From DATLHO01 sp035539855 (lineage in GTDB: Bacteria > Bacteroidota > Ignavibacteria > OLB7): a DNA stretch of 16,535 nucleotides. Below, one piece after another: positions 7,415 through 14,381 of the stretch. The notes beneath the pieces were generated by a model. That model did no database searches. It saw nothing but the letters and a program-made list of their open reading frames with translations, and was not told the DNA's origin. Within the stretch, counting starts at the first letter, position 1, and every line of letters starts with the position of its first letter. The position numbers and the translations under genes were made by a program. The DNA lies in contig DATLHO010000097.1 in assembly GCA_035539855.1 (NCBI GenBank), positions 1 through 16,535 of the forward strand. The letters are read 5' to 3'.

Positions 7415-7434
7415 GCCGCCGCTCACGCGGCGGT
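7415..7434. terminator. GC hairpin downstream of PGI/PMI
   Basis: CCGCCGC and GCGGCGG pair around the loop TCAC, about 30 bp past the stop of the isomerase gene on the minus strand. It lies in the 139-bp spacer before the tRNA. The spacer also holds a 7-bp inverted repeat GGGCCGG/CCGGCCC (7342-7348, 7371-7377); otherwise I see nothing in it. No uracil tract is present, so the terminator call is tentative. Confidence 0.45.
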
Positions 7435-7464
7435 GCTCAGCCGGCATTGCTCACCCAGCGTCGC

Positions 7465-8547
7465 TCACCCCTTCGCCAGCTCGACCTTCAGGTCCTCGAT
7501 GACCGGCACGGGCATCGGATCGTCTCCGTTGAGCACCGCGAGGTAGTAGCTGGTCCAGTCGGCCAGGTGCACGAGCGAGAACATGCGGGCCATCGCGCTC
7601 GCGCCCTTCGAGCTCACGGCCGAGGTCGGACCCGAATGCTCGCCGACGATGCGGCGCGTGATCTCGAGCCGGCGCGCGACGCGCTCGTGATCGCCGCTGT
7701 CGTGCAGGAAGATCGGCGCCATGCGCCGCGCGAGCTCCGGCGGATTGAGCCAGCCGTTGATCTCGTTGTGGTTCATCTCCGGCAGCAGGTTGCCGAACGC
7801 GAGGTGCTTGGCGTTCTCCTGGATCTGCCCGCGCCAGCGCAGGTTCACCGAATCGAGCAGCTCCGAGCTCGAGTAGATCACCGGGATGTGCCCGCGGATC
7901 GCCTCCGCGAGCCGGTACGCCTCGTTCGACGCGCCGGGACCGGACGCGTACTCGGCGCCGAGGGTTCCCAGCAGCGCGATCGTCTCGTCGATGCCTCGCT
8001 CGGTCTCCTCGCGCACCACCGGACCGAAGAGTCCGGAGGTGACGGCGAGCGCCCATGCGAGCGGGAAGAACCCGTACGCAAGCGCGGCGCGCGGCTGCAG
8101 GCCGCCCGGCGGGTTGATCGCCGGATGTCCGTACTCCCCCGCCATCGCTCCGATGCGGCCGCCGGTCGTCACCGCGAGCACGGCGCCGGCCCGCTCGCGC
8201 GTGCGCTCGTAGGCCTCGATTGTCTCCTCGGTGTTGCCGCTGTAGGAGCTGACGACGACGAGCGTCGAGCCGTCGACCGGCGGCGGGCGGTACCCGCGGG
8301 AGACCGCGACGTCGACGCCGGCGCGCTCGTCGAACGACGATATGTAGCTGCGGAACAGGTCGCCGCCGATTGCGGAGCCGCCCATGCCGAGCACGAGCAC
8401 GCGCCGGATGCCGGCGAGCTCGAGCCGCGGACACGAGCGTCCGAGCTCGACACCGGTCCGGATCTGCTCCGGGAAGTCGCGGATGGCCGCGTACATGTCG
8501 CCCGGATCGTGCGCGCGAAGCGCGTCCAGTGATGTCTCGATGCTCAT
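7465..8547 (-). CDS. Bifunctional phosphoglucose/phosphomannose isomerase (SIS domain)
   Basis: About 360 residues of the archaeal-type PGI/PMI family, which interconverts glucose-6-phosphate or mannose-6-phosphate with fructose-6-phosphate in the cytoplasm, linking glycolysis/gluconeogenesis with mannose nucleotide-sugar supply. Two SIS domains are seen. The first carries GMGGSAIGGD (54-63) and SSYSGNTEET (100-109), which bind the sugar phosphate. The second carries the family signature around KHLAFGNLLPEMNHNEINGW. The N-terminal LDALRAHDPGDMYAAIRDFPEQI is also typical. The start is ambiguous: ATG at 8547 lies one base after the TGA of the upstream gene, while an in-frame GTG at 8556 would overlap that gene by 8 bp. 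I chose the ATG. It is the last gene of a tightly packed minus-strand set. Confidence 0.93.
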   Translation of the reverse strand: MSIETSLDALRAHDPGDMYAAIRDFPEQIRTGVELGRSCPRLELAGIRRVLVLGMGGSAIGGDLFRSYISSFDERAGVDVAVSRGYRPPPVDGSTLVVVSSYSGNTEETIEAYERTRERAGAVLAVTTGGRIGAMAGEYGHPAINPPGGLQPRAALAYGFFPLAWALAVTSGLFGPVVREETERGIDETIALLGTLGAEYASGPGASNEAYRLAEAIRGHIPVIYSSSELLDSVNLRWRGQIQENAKHLAFGNLLPEMNHNEINGWLNPPELARRMAPIFLHDSGDHERVARRLEITRRIVGEHSGPTSAVSSKGASAMARMFSLVHLADWTSYYLAVLNGDDPMPVPVIEDLKVELAKG

Positions 8548-8548
8548 G

Positions 8549-8842
8549 TCAGACACGATAGCGTCGCCCGGCGATCGCGCGATTGATCAGACCGAGCACG
8601 GCGGCAAAGAGCGCCGAGCCGATGATCGACCAGATGATGGGAAACGGCTGCCCGCCGATGTTTACCGTGAGCAGCTCGGGCAGGCCCGCCTCGGTGGCGA
8701 CCCACATCCCGAGGTAGGCGCCGATCAGTCCGACGACGATCGACACGAGACAGCCGCCGACCGAATAGCCGACGAGCGCCTGACCGAGGCCGCCGCAGAG
8801 CGCGGCGATCGCGAGCAGGAGGAGCAGTTGAAGAATGGACAT
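8549..8842 (-). CDS. GlsB/YeaQ/YmgE-family (transglycosylase-associated) membrane protein
   Basis: A 97-residue, strongly hydrophobic protein with three membrane segments: LQLLLLLAIAALCGGLGQAL, a GGCLVSIVVGLIGAYLGMWV segment with the glycine pattern of the family, and PIIWSIIGSALFAAVLGLI. It ends in the basic tail NRAIAGRRYRV. The family is widespread, is often stress-associated, and has no firmly established biochemical role despite its 'transglycosylase-associated' name. It starts three bases after the stop of the ArsC-like gene and its own stop is one base from the isomerase start, so it is almost certainly cotranscribed with them. Confidence 0.85.
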   Translation of the reverse strand: MSILQLLLLLAIAALCGGLGQALVGYSVGGCLVSIVVGLIGAYLGMWVATEAGLPELLTVNIGGQPFPIIWSIIGSALFAAVLGLINRAIAGRRYRV

Positions 8843-8845
8843 GGA

Positions 8846-9217
8846 TCAGTCCGCGACCTTGAGGGCCGTGAGGAAGTCGTCGACCCGCTCGGCCGGACGA
8901 GCGAGCGTCGCGAGCTCGCCGTACTCGAGGATCGGACGCTGGATGAGCGAAGGGTTGGCGATCATCGCATCGATGAGCTGGTCGTCGCTGAGACTCTTGT
9001 CCGCGAGGCCGAGCTCGCGATAGGGCTCCTCCTTCGTCCGGAGGATCACCCGCGGGCCGACACCCATCTTGCGCAGGAGCTCGACGAGCTTCGCGCGCGA
9101 GGGCGGCTCGATGATGTAGTTGATCGCGTCGTAGTCGACGCCGGCCTGGCTCAGACGCGCCATCACGTCGCGGCACGTCGAGCAGGTCGGCTTCTGATAG
9201 ATCGTCAGTCGGTTCAT
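8846..9217 (-). CDS. arsC: ArsC-family glutaredoxin-dependent arsenate reductase-like protein
   Basis: A 123-residue thioredoxin-fold protein of the ArsC/Spx/YffB family. The N-terminus LTIYQKPTCSTCRDVM carries the active cysteine C12 and a second cysteine C15. The three arginines that surround the arsenate-thiol site in the E. coli plasmid ArsC have counterparts at the same numbers: R60 (VILRTKEEPY), R94 (IQRPI) and R107 (LARP). INYIIEPPSRAKLVELLRKMG is the expected second segment. This favours real ArsC chemistry (arsenate to arsenite with a thiol partner) over an Spx-type regulator, but no arsenite pump or ArsR lies nearby and the CxxC is not the CGTS of E. coli, so the true substrate is uncertain. 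ATG at 9217 gives the canonical family N-terminus. Confidence 0.85.
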   Translation of the reverse strand: MNRLTIYQKPTCSTCRDVMARLSQAGVDYDAINYIIEPPSRAKLVELLRKMGVGPRVILRTKEEPYRELGLADKSLSDDQLIDAMIANPSLIQRPILEYGELATLARPAERVDDFLTALKVAD

Positions 9218-9255
9218 GATCGGTCTCTGGCGTTCGGAGTGACGGGACGCGGACG

Positions 9256-10053
9256 CTACTCGCCGGAGGAATCCGACTCGATCTGCACGACGTCGCCGAA
9301 GTCGGCCGCGCCGATGGCACGCTCGCACAGCGCCGCGTCGAGAATCAACTGCGCGAAGTCCGAGTCATGGTACTCGGCGAACGGCGCCTCGCTGTGGTTG
9401 GCCAGCAGGAACTCGGCCGACGACTGGATCGACGCGAGCAGATCCTCGTTGCCCAGATCCTCCGGCTCCCACACCATGCGCGCCCAGTAGAAGCGCTCGG
9501 CCTCGATGCGCTCCTCGGGATAGTCGTAGGCGTAGCAGTCGAGATCCTCGCGCTCGAAGATCGTCTCGTGCGGGATGATGGTGCTGTCGAGAAGGAACGT
9601 GCCGACCTGGTAGAAGGTCGCCTCGTAGACCTCGTCGTCGTCGTCATCCTCATCGTCATCGTGGTCCGCCTCGTCGCCCTCGGCGGCGTCCTCGGCTGCA
9701 TCCTCGATCTGCTCCTCGCGCTGGCGGCGCAGGACCTCGGGATAGTCGAGCGGCACCAGCGGCTCGACGTCCTCGCCGGCCTCGAGCTCCTCGACGTTCG
9801 CGGTGTGGAAGCTGAAGAACCACCAGTTGCCGATCGTCAGGAAGATCGGATCGAAGTCGTACGGGGCGGTGACCACCGTCGTCTGTCCGAAGCGGACGCT
9901 CTCGCGATTGCGCTCGATGACCGAGCGCATCAGCCCGAACGCGGCGCGCGCATACTCGGGCGCGACGAACGCCTCGGCAATGCGTGCGATCGTCATCGCG
10001 GGATCCTGAAGCTCCGGGAATCGGCTATTGAGTTCGGTGGTGTTGTTGTCCAT
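9256..10053 (-). CDS. Unknown acidic protein with Asp/Glu tract
   Basis: A 265-residue protein I do not recognise. No signal peptide or membrane segment is seen, so it is probably cytoplasmic. The N-terminal part (about 17-110) looks globular (MTIARIAEAFVAPEYARAAF, FDPIFLTIGNWWFFSFHTANVEELE). A very acidic low-complexity tract follows (about 112-144, including DHDDDEDDDDDE), then a second globular half rich in aromatics and acids (YEATFYQVGTFLLDS, DCYAYDYPEERIEAERFYWARMVWE). It is the first gene of a probable four-gene minus-strand operon, 38 bp ahead of the ArsC-like gene, and a TATATTC box is 44 bp upstream. The acidic tract could bind metal or basic partners; that is speculation. Confidence 0.75.
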   Translation of the reverse strand: MDNNTTELNSRFPELQDPAMTIARIAEAFVAPEYARAAFGLMRSVIERNRESVRFGQTTVVTAPYDFDPIFLTIGNWWFFSFHTANVEELEAGEDVEPLVPLDYPEVLRRQREEQIEDAAEDAAEGDEADHDDDEDDDDDEVYEATFYQVGTFLLDSTIIPHETIFEREDLDCYAYDYPEERIEAERFYWARMVWEPEDLGNEDLLASIQSSAEFLLANHSEAPFAEYHDSDFAQLILDAALCERAIGAADFGDVVQIESDSSGE

Positions 10054-10076
10054 TGCTCTGGCTCATTTCGTGGAAG

Positions 10077-10094
10077 GCGCCGAAGTCTCGGCGC
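10077..10094. promoter_or_regulatory. 7-bp hairpin in the predicted 5' leader
   Basis: GCGCCGA and TCGGCGC pair around AGTC. The hairpin lies between the TATATTC box (10098-10104) and the ATG at 10053, so it would form at the very start of the operon's mRNA. It might protect the 5' end or serve as a weak terminator for ogg reading in from upstream. Confidence 0.3.
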
Positions 10095-10097
10095 GGC

Positions 10098-10104
10098 GAA
10101 TATA
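10098..10104 (-). promoter_or_regulatory. Putative -7/-10 box (TATATTC)
   Basis: The minus strand reads GTTTATATTCGCC, 44 bp before the ATG of the acidic-protein gene, in the 100-bp gap after ogg. Same TATMTTC form as at 5374-5380, and the likely promoter of the four-gene set ending at 7465. Confidence 0.45.
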
Positions 10105-10153
10105 AACGTTGCCGCGCGATCCAGCGCCCATGTGCAAACGCGGGGCCATTCGC

Positions 10154-10786
10154 TCACTTGCGCACCGACCCTTCCTCGAAGCTCCAGAAGAGCAGGTCGA
10201 GCTCCTGCAGGCTCAATCCCGAGCCGGCGGCGAGCGCGGCGAAGCGCCGCTCGAGCTCGACGTACGCGCGGCGCGAGCCGACCGATGCCGGGATCGCGTC
10301 GATCGCTCCGGTGCGCAGCATGTGCTTGAGGATGTGGCGGTCGATGATCGCCAGGTCGAGGTGGCCGATGTTGCGCAGGAAGTGCGAGGCCTCCTTCCAG
10401 CCGAGTCCCTTCACGTTCGCGACGAGCCACTCGCGCTTCGACGCAGCGTCGATCGCCTGATCGGTGAGCGCGGCGAGGATCTCGTCCGAGCGCGCGGCGG
10501 CCTCGGCGAGCCGCAGGGCCTTCTGGTTGTGGAAGCGGATGTAGTGCCGTGGATCACGCAGCACCGCCACGACATCGACCGGCCGCTCGGGGAATCCCTC
10601 CGTTCGCAGCCGCGCGATGACCTGCTCGGCGTGCGCGGCGCGCGACTGCGGCGTCAGCAGGCAGAAGTAGAGCTCGTAGAGATACTCCTCCGGCGGCACC
10701 GCGACGAACTCGTCGAGCCGTCGCCGGATCGTCTCCCGGTGCGCCAGCCAGTGCTCAGTGTACTCCTCGTCGAGTCTCAGGACCAT
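10154..10786 (-). CDS. ogg: 8-oxoguanine DNA glycosylase/AP lyase, archaeal-type (Ogg2)
   Basis: A 210-residue HhH-GPD enzyme that removes 8-oxoguanine from DNA and cleaves the abasic strand. The helix-hairpin-helix with catalytic lysine reads NVKGLGWKEASHFLRNIGHLDL (K131), and the conserved aspartate is in AIIDRHIL (D149); both sit at nearly the same positions as in the short archaeal Ogg2 enzymes. FCLLTPQSRA near residue 41 and the short total length also fit Ogg2 rather than AlkA or human-type OGG1. Its ATG directly follows the TAG of the secreted protein gene with no spacer, so translation is probably coupled. Pairing of a DNA-repair gene with a secreted-protein gene is functionally unexplained. 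Confidence 0.9.
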   Translation of the reverse strand: MVLRLDEEYTEHWLAHRETIRRRLDEFVAVPPEEYLYELYFCLLTPQSRAAHAEQVIARLRTEGFPERPVDVVAVLRDPRHYIRFHNQKALRLAEAAARSDEILAALTDQAIDAASKREWLVANVKGLGWKEASHFLRNIGHLDLAIIDRHILKHMLRTGAIDAIPASVGSRRAYVELERRFAALAAGSGLSLQELDLLFWSFEEGSVRK

Positions 10787-13126
10787 CTAGCGCGTCACCT
10801 TGCGGATCGTCTCGACGCCGTCGCAGCCACGCACGCGCAGCAGGTAGACGCCCGTGGCGACGCCGCGGAGATCCAGCTCGGTCCGCTCGGTCCGCGCCGA
10901 TTCGATCACGACGCGACCGCTCATGTCGACGAGCGATGCCGCAATCGCGCAGCGGCCCTCGACGACGATCAGGTCCGCACCGACGCGCTCGATGCTCACG
11001 CCCGATGCGCCGAGCTCCTCGCGCACGCCGGTACTCGAGTAGATGAAGGGATCCGACGTCGTGCCGCAGCCGCCCTCGTTATACACGGTGACGGTGTAGC
11101 TGCCGGAGGCCGTCGGCGTGTAGCGCTCGCTCGTCGCGCCGGGAATGGCGACGCCGTCGCGATACCACTGGTGGGTGACGCCGGGCGCGACGCGAAGCTG
11201 CGCGCCGAGCACGGTGATCACGGGCTTGGCGGGCAACTCGAAGACGACGATCCGCGCGGTGTCCGAGCGTCCGTCACAGCCGGCGAGGCTCGTGACCGTC
11301 ACGTGGTACGCGCCGGAGTTGGTCACGGTGATCGTGCGAGAGGTCGCGCCGGTCGACCAGCGCTGGGCCGCCCAGCCTTCGCCCGCGTCGAGCGTCACGG
11401 TCTCGCCGCGGCAGAGCGTGTCGTCGATCGAGCCGGTGATCCGCGGACGGGGCATCGCCTCGACGTCGAGGTCGACGCCGTTGTCGGCACCGTTGACCTC
11501 CGGGTTCGAAGCCACGACGCGGATGCGGTAGCGCGAGCCTGCCGGCAGCCACGCCGGGATCGTCGATGTGATCGCGCCGGCTCCGGCGCCCGTGAGCGTG
11601 CCGATGATCGTCGGCAGCGCAAAGCTGCCGGTCGAGTCGGAGATCTGCGCGCGGAAGATGTTGCCGTTGAAGAAGCTGCCGCCGATCGTGTACTCGACGG
11701 TGACGGTCGACCCGGCGCACAGCAGCGTGTCGTCGAGCGCGGTCGTGACGATCGTCGCGTCCGGACCGAGCTTCGCGACGAACGCGTCGCTGCGCGCGCC
11801 GGTCTCGACGAGCGTCACGTCGCCGAGGCGGAGCGTATCGAGGAAGTGTCCGGCGACGAAGTGGTTGCCGATGCGATCGAGTCCGACGTCGAGCCCGCGC
11901 TCCAGCCGTCCGCCGTCGGTCGTGTCAGCCCAGCTTCGCGCGCCGGCGGCGGTGTAGCGCACGAGCAGCATCCGCTCCCGATACGTCGTGTCGGGCGCGA
12001 GCGTGCCCGTGTTGTCGATCGCGCCGGTGAGGTAGGGATTGCCCGAGTTGTCGACGCCGACGCCGAAGCCGAAGTCGTTGAGCGAGTCACCCTCGCGCAC
12101 GGCCCATCGAAAGCCGCCGAAGGGATTGCAGCGCGCCAGGAACGCATCGCTGCCGCCGGCGCTCACGAGCTTCGTCGTGCCGATGGTGACCGAGTCGGTG
12201 AAGGAGCCGGCGATGAAGGCGTTGCCCTCGAGGTCGACCGCGACCGCGATCGGTCCCATCGCCCGCGGCAGCGCGCCGCCGGTGACCGCCCAGCGCGGGA
12301 TGCCGGCGAAGTCGTACTTCGCGACGAAGATCGCTCCGCTGTCCGACTGCGGAGTCGCGATGGTATACGGCGCGAACGTCGCGCTGTCGGTGAAGCGGCC
12401 GGCGATGAAGGCGCTGCCGAACGCATCGACGCCGAGTCCGACCGCCGCGTCGTCGCGAGGGCCGCCGCCGCGGCGCGCCCACTGCAGTCCGCCCTGCGCC
12501 GTCGTGTAGCGCGCGACGAAGACGTCGGTGCCGCCGGCGGACTCGAGCTCGACGACCGAGAACGCGGCCTGTCCGCTGAACGAGCCCGTGATGTAGACGT
12601 ACTGACCGGTCTCGTCGAGCGCGACGCCCGCGCCATGATCGTTGCCGGGGGAGCCGCCGACGACGAGCCATTCCACCAGACCGCCGGGCAGCAGCTTCGC
12701 CAGCCAGACGTCGCTGCCTCCGCGTGGGGACACGGCGCGGCTGCCGAAGACCGCATTGCCGGAGAACGAGCCGGTGACGTAGACGTTGCCGGCGCGGTCG
12801 ACCGCGATGTCGCCGGGCAGGTCGTTGCCGGGGCCGCTCATCGAGATCGCCCAGGCGAGAGCTCCCGCCGGATCGTACTTCGCGACGTAGGTATCCCACA
12901 GGCCGATGCCGCTGAGCTGCCGCACGCCGAGGTTGATCGTTCCGGAGAAGCGCCCCATGACGTAGCTGTTGCCGAGCGAGTCGACGGTGACGCGCTCGGC
13001 CATGTCGTGATCGGTGCCGCTCTGAAGCTGCGCCCACTGCCAGCTCTGCGCCGGGGCGATCGACGGGGCAAGCAACAGCAGCGCTGCGACGAGAAGGATT
13101 CCGGGGTGGCGAGTGCTCGGTATCAT
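10787..13126 (-). CDS. Secreted SBBP-repeat protein with Ig-like domains and T9SS sorting domain
   Basis: A 779-residue exported protein. The signal peptide is residues 1-27 (LLVAALLLLAPSIAPAQ). Seven SBBP-type repeats follow, each with a core like VDRAGNVYVTGSFSG, at about residues 48, 109, 170, 233, 298, 358 and 416 (period 58-65), suggesting a seven-bladed beta-propeller. Residues about 460-695 hold Ig/PKD-like modules (DTLCAGSTVTVEYT, DDTLCRGETVTLD, WSTGATSRTITVTNSGAYHVTVT, QWYRDGVAIPGAT). The C-terminal 75 residues form a type A T9SS sorting domain (LVDMSGRVV, LDLRGVATGVYLLRVR, basic end RKVTR), so the protein should cross the outer membrane and be processed at the surface. The substrate or partner is unknown; adhesion or surface display is plausible. 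Confidence 0.9.
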   Translation of the reverse strand: MIPSTRHPGILLVAALLLLAPSIAPAQSWQWAQLQSGTDHDMAERVTVDSLGNSYVMGRFSGTINLGVRQLSGIGLWDTYVAKYDPAGALAWAISMSGPGNDLPGDIAVDRAGNVYVTGSFSGNAVFGSRAVSPRGGSDVWLAKLLPGGLVEWLVVGGSPGNDHGAGVALDETGQYVYITGSFSGQAAFSVVELESAGGTDVFVARYTTAQGGLQWARRGGGPRDDAAVGLGVDAFGSAFIAGRFTDSATFAPYTIATPQSDSGAIFVAKYDFAGIPRWAVTGGALPRAMGPIAVAVDLEGNAFIAGSFTDSVTIGTTKLVSAGGSDAFLARCNPFGGFRWAVREGDSLNDFGFGVGVDNSGNPYLTGAIDNTGTLAPDTTYRERMLLVRYTAAGARSWADTTDGGRLERGLDVGLDRIGNHFVAGHFLDTLRLGDVTLVETGARSDAFVAKLGPDATIVTTALDDTLLCAGSTVTVEYTIGGSFFNGNIFRAQISDSTGSFALPTIIGTLTGAGAGAITSTIPAWLPAGSRYRIRVVASNPEVNGADNGVDLDVEAMPRPRITGSIDDTLCRGETVTLDAGEGWAAQRWSTGATSRTITVTNSGAYHVTVTSLAGCDGRSDTARIVVFELPAKPVITVLGAQLRVAPGVTHQWYRDGVAIPGATSERYTPTASGSYTVTVYNEGGCGTTSDPFIYSSTGVREELGASGVSIERVGADLIVVEGRCAIAASLVDMSGRVVIESARTERTELDLRGVATGVYLLRVRGCDGVETIRKVTR

Positions 13127-13203
13127 GGCGGATACGTTGATCGGCTAGGGCCGCCGCGTGCGATCGACGAACACGGCGGGCGTGGGTGTGCGTCCGGGTT
13201 TGT

Positions 13204-13210
13204 TAATATA
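13204..13210 (-). promoter_or_regulatory. Possible -7/-10 box in divergent intergenic region
   Basis: TATATTA on the minus strand (GCGTATATTAACAAAC), 77 bp upstream of the secreted SBBP gene, inside the 147-bp gap between the two divergent genes. It differs at one base from the TATMTTC boxes elsewhere. The same AT-rich spot (TTAATATA on the plus strand) might also serve the plus-strand hydrolase gene. Confidence 0.35.
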
Positions 13211-13273
13211 CGCGTCTGTGGCGAGCAGGGCGACCGCGGCCGCCGCGATCGGGAGGATCAGCCAACGAGGACA

Positions 13274-14326
13274 ATGAGCGCACACGAGAGCATCGCGGCC
13301 GGCGCGACGACGATCACCGCGGCCATCGACACCATCGCCGACTCCTGGTGCCGGCGCAACCGGCCCGAGTCGATGAGCACCGACTGGGGACAATCCCTGC
13401 TCGCGTACGGACTGTTCGCGGCCATGCGGGCGACCGGCAACGTCGCCGCTCGAGAATACCTGCGCCGCTGGCTGACCTATCACGGGGGCGCCGGCGTGCA
13501 CGTCACGTACTTCGTCGGCTCCTGGAGCATCGGCCTGCTCTACCCCGAGGTGATCGACGAGTTCCCGGCGCTCGCCTTCCCGCTGCGCGAGACCGGGCCG
13601 CGCCTCTACGACTTCATCCGCACCAAGGCGATCCGCAACGGGCGCGGCGTGATCCTTCACAACGTCGACCTGCCGCACGCCTACGTCGACACCGTGTATT
13701 ACAGCGCGCCGATCCTCGCGAAGCTCGGCCGGCTTCTCGAGACTACCGACTGGTGCGACGATGCGATGTCGCAGCTTCGCCTGCACCTGGAGATCCTCCG
13801 CGATCCGGCGACCGGCTTCTCGACTCACTGCGAGGAGAATCTCTCCGGCCATCGCTCCGAGGGCGCCTGGGCACGGGGCAACGGGTGGATCGCGATGACC
13901 TGCGGCGAGTTGCTCGGCGAGCTGCCGCACCGCTCGATCGAGCGGCACGAGGTCGGCGGGATTCTCGTCGAGCTCGCGACGCGGCTGCTTCCGTGGCAGA
14001 CATCGTCCGGACTCTGGCGCACGATCATCACCGACGCCGACGCCTACGAGGAGACCTCGGCCTCCGCCATGTTCCTCTTCGGGCTGTTGCGCGGGCGTCG
14101 CCACGGCGTGCTGCCGGCGAGCTTCGACGAGCCGATCGCTCGATGCCTCGAAGGACTTCTCGCGCACGTCGACGGCGACGGTCGCTTCATGGGCGTCTCG
14201 GAAGGCACGTGGCCGGGCACGGTCGAATACTACAAGGGACTGGCGACGGGCGAGTGGTGGTGGGGCACCGGCGCGATGCTGCTGGCGCTGTGCGAGGCGA
14301 CGTTGCACCCGGCTCACAAACCGTGA
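13274..14326 (+). CDS. Glycoside hydrolase family 88/105-type unsaturated glycuronyl hydrolase
   Basis: A 350-residue protein related to YteR/YesR-type unsaturated rhamnogalacturonyl hydrolases, which remove the unsaturated uronic acid left by pectate or rhamnogalacturonan lyases. Signatures are GAWARGNGW (197-205), the probable catalytic aspartate D139 in AYVDTVYYSAPILAKLG, SSGLWRTIITDADAYEETSASAMFLFGLLRG, and the C-terminal EYYKGLATGEWWWGTGAMLLAL. These repeat the alpha/alpha barrel pattern of the family. No signal peptide is seen, so it probably acts in the cytoplasm on imported oligosaccharides. ATG at 13274 is preceded by GAGG, one of the few clear ribosome binding sites in the window. 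The KDG-kinase-like gene follows 55 bp downstream, which fits release and use of uronate sugars. Confidence 0.85.
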   Translation: MSAHESIAAGATTITAAIDTIADSWCRRNRPESMSTDWGQSLLAYGLFAAMRATGNVAAREYLRRWLTYHGGAGVHVTYFVGSWSIGLLYPEVIDEFPALAFPLRETGPRLYDFIRTKAIRNGRGVILHNVDLPHAYVDTVYYSAPILAKLGRLLETTDWCDDAMSQLRLHLEILRDPATGFSTHCEENLSGHRSEGAWARGNGWIAMTCGELLGELPHRSIERHEVGGILVELATRLLPWQTSSGLWRTIITDADAYEETSASAMFLFGLLRGRRHGVLPASFDEPIARCLEGLLAHVDGDGRFMGVSEGTWPGTVEYYKGLATGEWWWGTGAMLLALCEATLHPAHKP

Positions 14327-14381
14327 CTTTGACCGCGTCCGGCTCGCTGCTTTCTTGATCGCATCACAACTGCTCACGCGC

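Noticed and set aside
8846..9217. Spx-type transcription regulator
   Set aside because: The three ArsC active-site arginines (R60, R94, R107) and C12 are all present in order, which favours the ArsC branch over Spx.
10077..10094. Dedicated terminator for ogg
   Set aside because: The hairpin has only a 7-bp stem and lies downstream of the probable promoter of the next gene, so it is better seen as a leader structure.
13145..13285. Possible 46-residue minus-strand small membrane protein (hydrophobic segment LILPIAAAAVALLATDAYI) in the divergent gap
   Set aside because: It needs a GTG start inside the GH105 gene, has no ribosome binding site, and covers the likely promoter region. A hydrophobic Ala/Leu/Val stretch is easily produced by chance at this GC content.
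10109..14326. A 1405-codon open frame on the plus strand
   Set aside because: Most of it lies antisense to ogg and the secreted SBBP gene and has an Arg/Asp/Ala-biased composition typical of high-GC antisense frames. Only its last 351 codons, from ATG 13274, carry family motifs (GH105).
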